Of a stretch of 61,340 nt of DNA, positions 1-13,206 are shown in pieces. Both the position numbers and the translations under genes were made by a program. The DNA is from Glomus cerebriforme (taxonomy: Eukaryota; Glomeromycota; Glomeromycetes; Glomerales; Glomeraceae): the NCBI GenBank assembly GCA_003550305.1, contig QKYT01000143.1, positions 115,280 through 176,619 of the forward strand, given 5' to 3'. Below the pieces are notes generated by a model. It was given only the letters and a program-made list of their open reading frames with translations. It ran no database searches and had not been told where the DNA came from. Position 1 is the stretch's first letter. Each line of letters starts with the position of its first letter.

Positions 1-274
1 TCCATCCGTCTCATCTGATTTATCCGACGGATGACGGATATCCGAATTTAACATGGATAATCGGTTAACGGATTGGAACTCTAGATTGAGTAATAATATA
101 TTTCATAGAATTAAAGTAGCTATTACTATTACAAATTGAAATAGAAATTTATAAATAAATTAATAGATAAAGTCATGATGAATATACTTAACTTAAATTT
201 TTATTTATATTTATATTATACATATAAAATTATTTCATTTTAAAAAGTAGCCGGATAATTTTGATTACCATCTG
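1..274. other. AT-rich edge region, no gene seen
   Basis: The first 60 bases hold several copies of short words built from ATCCG and its complement, including the palindrome CGGATATCCG near position 40. This looks like the clipped end of a repeat that continues outside the window. The remainder is low-complexity AT-rich sequence without a coding reading that I can support. Confidence 0.4.
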
Positions 275-1613
275 TATATTGATCAGTTAACCAAAATCTT
301 AAATATCCATACATTTCTTTATTGATATCATCATACCATTATAATAAAATGAGATTTATTAGATTTTTATCTTTTTTAGTGAAAAATTCCAATAATAAAA
401 GTGCCTAAAAAATTAAGTTAATGATATTAGATATTGTATAACTTACAGAAAAATCTTTGTTAATAAAAATCATAAAATATATATCGATATATAGTACCTT
501 TTTATACTAATCATTTTTTTCAAAAAAAATAACTACTTATTACTATAAAAATTTCCTGCTGTTTGAATAATATCAGTTGATTCAACAGCTATACTTGAAT
601 TTGAAAACTGCATGAAGATTATTGAAATCTTTTTTATATAAATAATAGATATTATCATCTTGCTTTATTTGAGAAACTTTTGATTCAATCTCACTAATGT
701 TTAATTCTCATAAAAGATTTCTAAAGTCATCAGATCTTTTTTTAGATTGCTTTTAGAGGTCAAATATTGACACTGTATCTATTACATTAATTGAATTTTT
801 AATAATTAATATCAATAACAATAAAAGTAAATATAAATAGTAAATTATATAGTATACCATATTTAATATTTGCAGAATATAATTCTTTTTATTTGTCATT
901 CAATATAGATTCTTAACATTACTTTTATATAATATTTCATAAGTTTTTGTGAACATGCCGTTCACTGAACTATAATGGTAAATTGACAGAATTATATGAT
1001 AGCAAAGTATATGAAGTTTAGGAATCTTGCAGTAACTTAGTGAATATTCATAAAATATTATTCCAAATTCTTAATAGAATTCAATTATATATGTCTAATA
1101 AACAAAAAAGTTTATTGTTATGTTTATTGATATTTAACTATTTGAATTTTAACATTAAAGATTTTAATTATATTTACTTACAATTCTGCTAATTTCATAT
1201 CCATAAATAATTCCTGGTACAACTTCATATATATCTTTAAATAAAGTCAAAATATGCTATATAATCTTTCGCACATGTATTTCTTTTTCTTTATAATCTT
1301 CATATAAATTATTTGTAATAAATATAATTACTTTTATTATATTGCAGTAATTGTTGGTGGTGAAACATTTTTCAAGCTATTCTTCAAAATTATTAAGTCT
1401 AGATAGCATGAAATTTCACTTAGCCTGTAATTTATATCCGTAATTGCTTTAGTATTAATTTTTTATTATAAGTATTCACGAGTAAACTCCAAAAAATACT
1501 TTTTATAAATGTTAAAATTATCAAATTTTCAAAAAAATTGAAATCTGTATGAATCAAAAGTTTTTTGACTTGATTTATATTGATGGCTTCTTTCATTTTT
1601 TCTGGAATTCATA

Positions 1614-1827
1614 CAGTTACTTCCAAAAAAAATGCAACACCTATATTGTTAATCATTTATCATGCATTATTTTATTATGTGATATTTAATTAAAATAAAA
1701 TTTATATTATAAATAACTTATTATATGATCTTATAGAATATATAAATTTGCTATACTTTTAATTAATTAGATTATTTTAATCATATGATTTTAATAAAAT
1801 TAAGTGTTGTGTTATTTTTGGCACTTT
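1614..1827 (+). repeat. Left long terminal inverted repeat of the Tc1-like element
   Basis: This arm aligns as a reverse complement to 3049-3261 along nearly its whole length with scattered mismatches and a roughly 10-nt deletion near 1808. Besides the outer Tc1-like end, its inner edge at 1804-1827 carries a related A-run motif in the opposite orientation, so each arm contains two end-like motifs facing each other. Confidence 0.85.
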
Positions 1828-1922
1828 AAAAAAAAAATTTTATTTCATAAAAAATTTTATAAAAGTCATATAAAATCTTATAAAATCATAAAAACTCATA
1901 AAAATATCCATAAAAAAATTAA

Positions 1923-2951
1923 CTACCATCGGGTATAAACCTCCTTTAGCTTTTAACATATCATTTATCCTTTGAGACATAGTTTTAATAAGGTTAGTAC
2001 ATGTTTCTAAAGAAGTTTCATTCCATAATTTAGAAACTTACTCCCAAAGTTGTTCTTTATCTCTAATTTCGATATTTAATGACCTAAGCCTTCGATCTAC
2101 ATCATTTCAGAGGTGTTCGATAGGATTTAAGTCAGGTGACTGAGCGGGTCAAGATAAAACCTGAATATTATTATCTGAAAACCATTTCCATGTTAATTTT
2201 GCCATGTGTTTCAGATTGTTATCTTGTTGAAAGATAATGTCCTGAGGATTCAAATCATAATATTCTAATGAATCTAAGAATTCATCATCAAGAATTTGAT
2301 GATAAAGTAAGCCTTCATTAATTCGGCAAAGATAACTAACACCCAAATAAGTAAAACACCCCCATACAAAAATGCTTCCCTATCAAACTTTACCATAAGC
2401 TTTATGTACCTATTATTTAGTTGTTCATCAACCTTCTTCCAGCAATATTTCTTGCCATCAGATCCAAAAATTTGATATTTTAATTCGTTAAACTACACAA
2501 CTTTCTTCCAATCTTGAATAGTCCAGTTTTTATATTTTGTTGCGAATTCTAAACGCTTTTTTCAGTGAATTTTAGATAATAATAGTTTTTTTCATTTTAT
2601 TCTTGTACCAAACCCATTTCTTTTAAAAGCTCTTCTAATTGTATTAGCACTAACCTCCATATTTTCATAAACCTTAAACAATTTTTGAACGTTAATGGCT
2701 ATTGAACATTCATTTGTCATAATTCAGCATATAGCTGTTCTTTCATCTCTTAATATTAATAGACGAGGTCAACCTGAAATGGGCTTATTTTGGACCTTAC
2801 CAGTTTGTTCATATTTTTTCTTAAGTTTCATTATTGTTAAAGGCTAAACATTATTATCAAGTCTTAATGCAACCTGATAATAACTATACCCTTCTTCAAG
2901 TAATATAATAACCTTAGTTCTTTCTTCTATAGTTAGTTGTGTCTTAGGCAT
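1923..2951 (-). pseudogene. Tc1-like transposase, inactivated
   Basis: Reading from the ATG at 2951 gives a transposase that starts MPKTQLTIEERTKVI, followed by a helix-turn-helix region, a G-x-PRLL hinge, the second catalytic Asp in IIFQQDNN, and the third-motif region PAQSPDLNPIEHL. In families of this type it would be about 340 residues with a DDE core. Nine in-frame stops interrupt it: six TGA, two TAG and one TAA. A one-base deletion lies near 2360 and a one-base shift near 1935. Several stops sit at conserved Trp positions, such as the residues before PAQSPD and after EHL. It cannot encode an active enzyme under the standard code. Fossil copies of this kind are common in Glomeromycotina, which is background knowledge. 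Confidence 0.9.
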
Positions 2952-3048
2952 TTTAAAATAATAGAAGTAAGTAGTTATTTACTACTTAAAATTTTACATT
3001 ACTTTTGCAAAATTGGAAGAAAAAATATTAAAAAATTTTTTTATTATT

Positions 3049-3261
3049 AAAGTGGCAAAAAGAACGTAACACCCGATCAGCACTTAAATAAGTGATTAAA
3101 AATAACTAATTAATTAAAACATGTAATACTTATATATTTGGTAAGTTTACATAATAAACTATTTATAAAATAAATTTTATTTTTATTGGATATCATATGA
3201 CAAAATTATACATAATTAATTATTAATATTATAGATGTTGTGTTCTTTTTGGAAGCAACTG
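3049..3261 (-). repeat. Right long terminal inverted repeat of the Tc1-like element
   Basis: Reverse-complement partner of the left arm. The outer end reads CAGTTGCTTCCAAAAAG on the minus strand. The inner motif at 3049-3072 reads GGCAAAAAGAACGTAACAC on the plus strand and shares the core CAAAAAGAAC with the outer end. This arm keeps about 10 nt that the left arm has lost. Confidence 0.85.
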
Positions 3262-3589
3262 TAAATCAACGTGAATTAATATCATATTATTGAGATCTTC
3301 ATTACTTATTATCATCTTAAAGATCAGGTTTTTCATATGGTATCATTAAGAAATTTTTTGAAAGATATATAGCAATATACTGTATATCTTTTTATTTTAT
3401 TTATTACATTAATTATAATATGTAATATATATCAATAATAATCACAGTAATCGAGTATATTGAAGTGAAAAACAGTAATAAAACATTAGATTTTAACCTA
3501 AATGATAAATATTGGTAAATATTTAAACAATAAATATTAAATTTTATAAATACTAATAATATACTAATGATAAATAACCTGAACGATAA

Positions 3590-3783
3590 GGGCCATGACA
3601 TATATTACCTAATATTAGTTTCATAAGAGATCCTACTCCCCTAGATAAGATTTTTTCAACCAATAATATTTAAATATATATATATTATTAATTTTGACCA
3701 ATAAAAATGCATAATTTTGTATCACATAAGATTTTATTTTACACCCCACCCTCTAAAATATTACCTAATAAATGTCATGCCCC
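3590..3783. mobile_element. PIF/Harbinger-like MITE, about 194 bp
   Basis: The ends GGGCCATGACAT and ATGTCATGCCCC form an imperfect terminal inverted repeat that continues inward through TATTA. Both sides are flanked by TAA (3587-3589 and 3784-3786), matching the 3-bp TWA target duplication of PIF/Harbinger elements. The interior is non-coding and AT-rich. A shorter, inverted relative sits at about 57640-57712. The superfamily assignment rests on TIR start and TSD only. Confidence 0.7.
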
Positions 3784-4903
3784 TAAGAAATACAAATAAT
3801 AAAAATTAAAATTTAACTAATATAATAAACAGTATTTATAAAAGATAAATAATTCTTTGCATTTATTTTATTATATAAAATATTATATAAAATAATGTAA
3901 AACTAAACTAAACNAANTAAATGAAAAAAATGTAGCGATAAAAATAAGAAAAAAATATAAAGAAGCAATAAAATAAGAAAAATAATATTAAGTGATAAAA
4001 ATGATAAAAATAAGATAAATAATAATTATAATTCTTTTTTTAACTAAAGATTATAAACAGAAGTCTAAATCAAAAAGTAACAAAATTGCAAATGATATTA
4101 AATTTAAACCTAATTTAAAAATAGAAAAAATTAAAATAATTACCATTATTAATCAAATAATTTATCATATATTTTAAAACTTGTATCATTAAATATTGTT
4201 TCATCTTGGTTCTTATTATCAGTTATAAAACCAATGTTAAATCATTAAGCTTAATTTAACTGTTTTTATTAATCATATCCTAATTTTGACTTTAATTAAT
4301 AAAATTAATTTTTAAATAACAAATAAATTTGATAAATACCTTAAATTATACAGATGTGGTATAAATATACATAACATCTTTCTTTACTAGCATCATCTAG
4401 TGATAGAAATGCAGAATTAGTAATATTCTCTATTATGGTACTTTTAGTGAACAATCTATTATAATTATCTTTTACTTTTCTGGATTGCTTTTATTTTAGG
4501 ATATCTCTTAAGTTTTTATGTCTATTACTCACCAATTGCAATCCACATATTTTGAGAATAGCAGTTCAGATTGCTAAGACATGACTTCCTCTTATGTCTT
4601 TCATTTTTCACATGAGCTATTATAAAATAAAATTAAAATTAATTAACAATTAACTAATAATAATTATCAGAGAATAATGTTTTCTGCTAAAGATATTAAT
4701 CCATTCTTATTCACCCAATCTGTGAATATACTGTAATTCAAATAGTTTGAATTTAGCCAATATTCCAAAGATTATTTATATTTATCAAACTTTGGCTACA
4801 TGTTATTTGGAAAAAAAATTGGCACATACTGCATTATATCTATCCTATATAATATAACGATAAATAATTTATGATGTTAAATATCTAAATATAATAATTA
4901 AGG

Positions 4904-5105
4904 TTGTCTGCTAAAACTAGAAGGTTTAGGTAAGTTAATGAAATGCCAAAAAGTGAAACTTTGCCAAAACTATATTAAAGTCTTATTAAAAAGTTGGCGA
5001 AACTTTGCTGAAAGGCAAAACCTGCTAAAACCTATTATAAATACCAAAACTGCTAAAACTTTGCCGAAATTAATCATAGGATTTTAAAAAGGTTTAGGCA
5101 GACAA
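4904..5105. repeat. MITE-like repeat, family copy A (202 bp)
   Basis: The ends TTGTCTGC and GCAGACAA are inverted copies, and inside them CTAAAACTAGAAGG faces a matching GGTTTAGG. The interior is full of AAAACT/GCCAAAAC words. A diverged direct copy lies at 9628-9855, sharing CTAGAAGGTTTAG, ATATTAAAGTC and AGGATTTTA in the same order. I saw no clear target duplication, so the transposon class is open. Confidence 0.6.
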
Positions 5106-5420
5106 TTATAGTGATAATATAATACAAACTAAATTATTACTTATATTAAATACCTTTAAACTAAGCTTATTATTTTTATTGCTATTTAGTTTTTTTACTT
5201 AAGTCTGAAGCCATGAAAAATATGAATTTGTTTACCCTATTTTATTAACATTGCCTCAATATTATTATTAAGAGAGCCATAATTATCAGATGAAATTTAT
5301 CTGACTATCAAATTAAATGTTGATTTTGGGTGGGTTTAGCTATAGAAGGTTTAATTATAAGTATTAAGCATCAACTTTATTGTTTTTCAGTAGGAGTAGG
5401 CAATGTTATTAGTGTATGAG

Positions 5421-5649
5421 ATCAACTCATGATAATTTCTCTACTATTAACTGGATTAATAATTATTAGTAATATGGCCGATTGCTGAGATGATAATTGT
5501 TAAATGGTAGATTGTTGAGTTGAAGATGGTTGTGAAGTGATAGAAGTAGATTGATGAGAAGAATTCAAAACTTTTTCTTTTTCTTTATCTTTTTCTCTAG
5601 CATATATTTCACAAGAACGTTCTTCAATACATTTACTTCTTCTTAAGCC
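5421..5649 (-). pseudogene. Possible Ser/Gln-rich coding relic
   Basis: From 5649 the minus strand reads about 49 codons, beginning GLRRSKCIEERSCEIYARE, then a KDKEKEK stretch and a Ser/Thr/Gln-rich run ending in TAA at 5500. The frame then continues open for about 25 more codons, and the TAA stands where a Gln codon would fit the run. A CAG acceptor-like site precedes it at about 5662. The composition differs from the surrounding AT noise, but I recognise no family and no start. Confidence 0.25.
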
Positions 5650-7504
5650 TTTTGCATATTATACCTGTAACTAAAATAAAACATTCAATGTGTATTAATG
5701 TTTATTAATATAATAATGTAATAGTTATTATTACCTCATCTGATTTATGATATTTTGGTTTGACACTTCTAAAAATTGAGTTTCCCAACATTTATAAGGT
5801 ATTTTTTAAAAAAAGAGTATGAGAAAATGAGAAAATTTGAAAAATAAGTAAGAAAGTACTAATATTTTAAAAAGTATGTGAAAAAAAATATTAGAAAGCG
5901 AAAAGAAAAATAGTAAAACGTGTGCAAAAATAAAAATAAGCGAGAAAAAAAAAGTGATCAGAAAAGTTAATAAAAAGTTTAAGTTATGCTTATATATACT
6001 CTCGCTATTTTTTGATATCATTATGAATTTTACTTAAAATAATTTAATTAATATTAATTGTTTTACTTTTGGTGTGATAATAATAATTGATATGATTTTT
6101 CAATTATTAAAATCAAATTAACTTACATAATTTATTAATTAAATAATAATAATTTAATTTTTGATTATTGTTTAATAAAATATTATCAATTCATCATCGA
6201 AAAAAAATAAATTTCATTAAATAATTTTTTTGATATATTTGATATATTAAATAAAATAACTTATAAATGCTTATATTATTCCTGAACCTTTGTAACTTCC
6301 TATACTTTAAAACATCATATTTTTATCAAATATCAATATATTGTTGAAGATGAAGGTAAAACTTCTCATTTGAACATGATTGTATGGTAAATGATTACGA
6401 GTACAATGCAACTATGATTATGAGTACATGAACTCTGATTACGTACTCACATGTACTCATGTATATTCATATGTACTCATAAATAGATATCGCATTTTAT
6501 TTATATTTTTTAAGATATGTATGGATAATAAATAATAAATAAAAAAGACTAAGGTAAAAATATAATAAAATATTGTCAATGTAAACATGTTTATAAAAAT
6601 AAAATATATAAACAGCAATAAAATTAATATTTTTATTGTATAAAATATAGATATTAGCATTTCTAAAGTGTTTTTTTTATATTTATGTGAAATTGTGTCT
6701 TATTTTATAAGCCACTATGTTATTCATTTTAGTTTATTAGATCATTTCTGAAAAAAAGAAAGAAATGGGTATAATATTAATAAACAGTTTTTAAGCATAA
6801 TTTCAATTCTTCTAAAAACATAAATTCTGATATAATTATCAAATTAAAGCTGAAATCTTAAAAAAAAAAGAAAAAAAATGTTACTTAACATCCTTATAAA
6901 GTAGATTATAATAAACACTTTTATTCTTAAATAATTTACCAACTGAGCCTGCCCGATCAGTCCTCTCCATATTAATTATTCCAAGTAAAGCCCAAACTAG
7001 AATCTAAAAAAGAGTAAAACATTACTAAACATTTTTAAATCTTCTATATAGTAAATTTTTAAAACCCATTTTCTACCATTTAACCAAAACATAATCTAAA
7101 GAAAATACTTGTTTTTATGGCTTTTTGTTTATATCATAAAGAAATTTTTCCTTTGGTAATGTACATTGTACATTAGATTTTTTAGTATTCCTATAAATAA
7201 AGAATAATAATGTTATATATAAAGAAAAAATACGTAATATTATAAAATATAATTTACCATTTTATTTCAAGAAATAATCTTTTAAAAAAATTTACTAGAA
7301 CTGGTAAAATTACCATTTTATGATTAATAATTAGTTCATGAGTATAGTATTATAGTGAGTAGTGAGTACAAAAATTGTTGATTATATGACTATATAACTA
7401 TGTAAGTATATAATTACGTGATAACATTATATATACTTGTAATAACAGCTGCGCTGTAGTTGTAATAAATAATTATTTACCATTTGAATATACTATATGA
7501 AGAA

Positions 7505-8400
7505 TTCAGTCTTTGGGATAATAAAGATTTTAATAATATGATATTAACTCACGTTGATTATAAATTCCAGAAAAAATAAAAGAAACTATCAATGTAAATC
7601 AAGCCAGAGAACTTTTGAATTTTGATTTATATAGATTTCAATTTTTTTTGGAAATTTGATGATTTTAACATTTATGAAGCGACCATTCCAAATTGAATGC
7701 ATATATTTGATCTTAGTATTATAAAGTATTTTTTGAAATTTATTCATGAATATTTACAACAAAAAGTTAACACTAAAGTTAAAAATTTATATCAAATGAT
7801 AAATAAAAAGAATTATATTCTGTAGATATTAAATACGGTATAATATATAATCTACTTTTTATATTTACTTTTATCATTATCAATATTAACTGTTAAAATT
7901 CAATTAATGTAATAGGTACGGGGTCAATATTTGGCCTTTAAGCAAACATTGGTAAGATCTAAAACCAGAAGATCTGATAGCTTTAGAAATCTTTTATGGA
8001 AATTAAACATTAGTAAAATTGAATCAAAAGTTTCTCAAATAATGCAAGATAATAATATCCATTATTTTATTTATCTATATAAAGAAGGTTTCAATAATCT
8101 TCATATAGGTTTCAAATTCAAGTGTAGTCATTGAATTGACTGATATCATTTGAATAGCAGGAAAGATACTGTATATTGATATATATTTTATGATTTTTAT
8201 TAACGAAGATTTTTTTTTAAATTATACAATGTCTAATGTCATTAACTTAATTTTTTAGGCACTTTTATTAGAATTTTTTATTGAAAAAAATAAAGATCCA
8301 ATAAATCTTATTTTATTATGATGGTATGATGATATCAATGAAGAAATGTATGAATGTTCAAAACTTTGGCTAATTGATCAATATACATGCGTCTATCTAG
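7505..8400 (+). repeat. Arm 2 of the large inverted duplication (empty-site copy)
   Basis: Reverse-complement match to arm 1 (275-3345) without the Tc1-like insertion and without the extra block of about 525 bp. The stretch around 7550-7570 is the pre-insertion site of the transposon. About 4 kb of unrelated sequence separates the arms, so this is an inverted dispersed pair rather than a simple hairpin. Confidence 0.75.
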
Positions 8401-8482
8401 ATTTAGTAAATATGACAGTTCACATTATACCAAGAAGAATTGTAAAAATGAATATTTTGTTAATAGATATACTGTATTTTTA
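7590..8482 (+). pseudogene. Gene-like relic carried by arm 2, family unknown
   Basis: Three patches of protein-like reading occur on the plus strand: INVNQARELLNFDLYRFQ near 7590, an open stretch at 7931-8134 containing SDSFRNLLWKLNISKIESK, and an open stretch near 8265-8482 containing ILLWYDDINEEMYEC. Stops and frame changes separate them, although AG and GT dinucleotides could allow some splicing. Arm 1 holds the same patches on the minus strand, so this unit was duplicated with its coding content. I do not recognise the family and infer no function. Confidence 0.4.
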
Positions 8483-9627
8483 AAACATATTCAATAAATA
8501 ATTGTATTATCAATTATTATTGTAATAATATTTAATAAATAACTGCATGATCAATTATCATTGTAATAATATTCGAAGAGAAATGGTAAATATATAGAAT
8601 AGATTAATAGATTTAAGAAATTTATTAAAAAAAATATTTATTATTAAATAAAGTTTTATAGAATACTGAATACATTTTAAATTTTAAAGTTTTACTAATT
8701 AGTTAATTAAAGTTAATCAAATTATTAAGCTAAGTATAAAAAAAAGAGACAACTTTTTTTTGTAATTTTTTAACTATTTTTTTGAAAAAATAAAAATATA
8801 ACTTTGAAGCTTTTCTAAATAGCAAGAAATTTCAAAGGTTTAAGTAAAGATGCTTCTGTCTTTATTTTACATATAACTTTATTAGTTTAAGTCATTTATA
8901 ATAATTTTTTATGAAATACATACATAATTTTTTATTTTTCCTTTGGATAATAACTTGTTCTTTTTTATACCAGTGCATTTGGCTATTCTAAGTTTTTTGG
9001 GAAAAACATTTTCACTTTAATTATTAAGCAGGTAAAGTTAGAAAAAAAAAAGCAAAGAAGGATTTATAGGGAAGATAATAACTTTGCTTACTCTGGATTT
9101 TTATGGATATAAGAAAGTGAAAGGAGGCTTACTAAAGAAAGACTTTTCTGAAGAGTGTTAGTTTGGTATTTATTTCTTTTATTAAAATTTTTTTTAATTT
9201 TTTTTTGGAAATTTTTTGAAGAATATTCTAATAAAAAAGTACAAAGTACAACAAAAAAAATAAATAATTAAAACTTTGGATAGATGAAAAAATGGTTTAA
9301 TAATAAATATATTTATTTCTATTGTTATTTTTCTTTTTGTTTTATATTCATTATTTATTCTAAAAAAATAAGAGATATCTGAAAAATTAATTTATAGTCA
9401 ATCTTCTTTAAGAATTAGTTTCATAGTTATTTTATATATATATGATTATTTATTTCATGGTATGATGATTTTTTTTTAAGCCTCTCTTAAGGTAATGTTA
9501 CATATTGTTGAAAAAAATAAAAAAATAAAATAAAAGAAAATAGAAGTACTAGATTAGGATATTGAGAGAATTATTTAATAAGAAAATAGTTTTGGTAATA
9601 CATAATGTTTTCTTTTTTCTTTTACTA

Positions 9628-9855
9628 AGATTGCTTAACAAAACTAGAAGGTTTAGCAAACAGACAAAATGTCATAATTTGACAAACCTATATTAAAGTC
9701 TATTAAAATTAGTAAAACTTAGCAAAAAGCAAAACTTGTCAAAACTTATTATAAATAGTGAAACTGACAAAACTTTGCAAAATTATAATAAAACTATAGT
9801 AAAGATTTGGTAAAATTAAGTGCAGGATTTTAGAAAAGTTTAGATAAATAATCTT
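9628..9855. repeat. MITE-like repeat, family copy B
   Basis: Diverged direct copy of 4904-5105. The ends AAGATTGCTTAAC and the complement of GATAAATAATCTT are weakly inverted. The copy shares the ordered words CTAGAAGG, ATATTAAAGTC, ACTTATTATAAATA and GCAAAATTA-like blocks with copy A. Confidence 0.55.
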
Positions 9856-10618
9856 ATCTTTTACAGGTATATTTATAATAAAAATTTTTGAATAGAGATA
9901 AATAGCAAAGTCTAAAAAAGTTTATTTTACATAAAAAATCATCTCAATTCAGTAGAATTCTTACTTATGTTATTAAGAATTAGCCTATTGGAAGAATTAA
10001 AAGTAAATAGTTATGTTTATGATAAAGGTTCTTAAATAGGGAATGTTGTATTATTACAATATAAGTGATTGTCTCGATTCATTGGTTATTGTATACAAAA
10101 TCCTATTATATAGCAAAATATACAAGTTCTCTAAACTGTTAGAAATTGCTGAATTATTTACTGTTAAGTTATAATTAATTTTATTTTTTTTTATATTAGC
10201 ATAATATGCATTTTAGTATAAAGGAAGTTTTATTGATTTATAAAAGTTAGAGGTAAGATTTATTTTTAGTTTAGTTTTGTATTTTTATTGTGAAACTATT
10301 ATGTTATCAAATTACATTCTTATGATTCCTGATATATAGTGTGATGGGCAAAGTTTTTACATGTTAGGGTAAAGGATTTATTATAACTTACTTTTATACT
10401 AGTTGAATTGATTATTTGATAACTAATAAAAGGGGTACATTACTTGTCTTTGAAAAAAAAAGTTAATTAAATTATTATGTAATATTAATTAAATTCAAAA
10501 TATAATTTTTTTCTTTTATTTCAGTGAAATTTATGTATATTACATTTTGAAAGTTAGATTTAAGCATTATTTATATAGAGGTGCTAAATCTAAATTTACT
10601 TAAATTATAAAAAAAAAA

Positions 10619-10688
10619 NNNNNNNNNNNNNNNNNNNNNNNNNNNNNNNNNNNNNNNNNNNNNNNNNNNNNNNNNNNNNNNNNNNNNN
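10619..10688. other. Assembly gap (70 N)
   Basis: Seventy unresolved bases flanked by A-runs on both sides (9 or more on the left, about 24 on the right). The true gap content and length are unknown; a long A-tract is likely the cause. Confidence 0.98.
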
Positions 10689-11387
10689 AAAAAAAAAAAA
10701 AAAAAAAAAAAATAAGAAATTAAAGAAGTTATTTTTATTATTAAAAAAATAAAGTGAAATTTTTCTATATGTTGTTTTTATTAATACTTATTATGTAAAA
10801 TTTAGGTAAAATCTATTTAAATTCTATATAGTTTGCTAGCTTTAAATAATTATAGTAATATATAAATCTTTAGTCTTTAGTATTTCTGGTCTACTAAACT
10901 TTATTGCAAGTTAAATCTGTAATAGAGAAGTCATTTGGTTTCTTGAGTTTTCTTTATTATACTTTATAAAATACTGAAGCTTATAATAGAGGCCCTGAAG
11001 ACATTTGATAATAAAAATTGTTAATTTAATAATTAAATTAAGTTGAAAATAAATGTTTCAAAAATAATAATAGTAGTATGATATTTTAAATAATACCTAA
11101 ATATATTCCTCTGTTTAATAAAAAAAATTCGGACAAAATGCTTTACTTTCTGAATGCAATTTTGCATTATATAACAAACATATTCGGAGTATTATAATTT
11201 CACGAATAAAAATACTTAGCATTTTAAAATTCAAAATTACAGAATCTTCTATTAAGATTGTAAAGTAAGAGCATTTTACTTTATACGGGAATTAATGCTA
11301 TTATATAATCGAAGATTTTTAAATAATAATTTTTTTTTTTTTAATATTTTTAATATTACAACATTACATAACTAAGAGAAAATTTTT

Positions 11388-13206
<1,819 letters not shown>

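Larger units (their letters stand above)
1614..3261 (-). mobile_element. Tc1/mariner-type DNA transposon, decayed
   Basis: The element is 1,648 bp, a usual size for Tc1. It begins CAGTTACTTCC and ends GGAAGCAACTG, which are inverted copies, and both ends abut the dinucleotide TA (1612-1613 and 3262-3263), the target duplication expected for this superfamily. The paralogous sequence at about 7550-7570 lacks the insertion and carries a single TA at the matching place, so the boundaries are directly supported. A degenerate transposase lies inside on the minus strand. The terminal repeats are unusually long, about 215 bp. Confidence 0.93.
275..3345 (-). repeat. Arm 1 of a large inverted duplication
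   Basis: The sequence at 275-900, 1430-1613 and 3262-3345 is, reverse-complemented, clearly similar to 7505-8400. Shared landmarks include the stretch around 300-330 (matching about 8330-8380), 560-720 (matching about 7970-8190) and 1565-1613 (matching about 7565-7610). Arm 1 carries two extra blocks that arm 2 lacks: about 525 bp near 905-1430, and the Tc1-like element at 1614-3261. Both arms carry remnants of one unidentified gene-like unit, read on the minus strand here. Divergence and indels show the duplication is old. Confidence 0.75.
3784..7430. other. Gene-poor AT-rich stretch with scattered repeats
   Basis: No intact gene is visible. The region includes a MITE-like repeat (4904-5105), a possible coding relic on the minus strand (5421-5649), purine-rich low complexity near 3915-4030, and a cluster of GTACTC/GAGTAC words near 6385-6480. 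The reading frames of 60-70 codons here are rich in Phe, Ile and Leu, as expected by chance from poly-A/T DNA. Confidence 0.5.
8483..11387. other. Intergenic AT-rich stretch with one repeat and one gap
   Basis: This lies between arm 2 and the 3' end of DAHP synthase. It contains the diverged repeat at 9628-9855 and an N-gap at 10619-10688, with long A and T runs elsewhere. No coding region or RNA gene could be supported. Confidence 0.5.

Noticed and set aside
1923..2951. Alternative genetic code with TGA as Trp
   Set aside because: Several TGA stops fall at Trp positions, but TAG, TAA and frameshifts also interrupt the frame, TGG is used elsewhere in the same frame, and the intact genes in the window end in TGA, TAA or TAG under the standard code.
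5806..6660. Phe/Leu/Ile-rich frames resembling membrane proteins
   Set aside because: Chance translations of AT-rich DNA; no conserved motif and no plausible start context.
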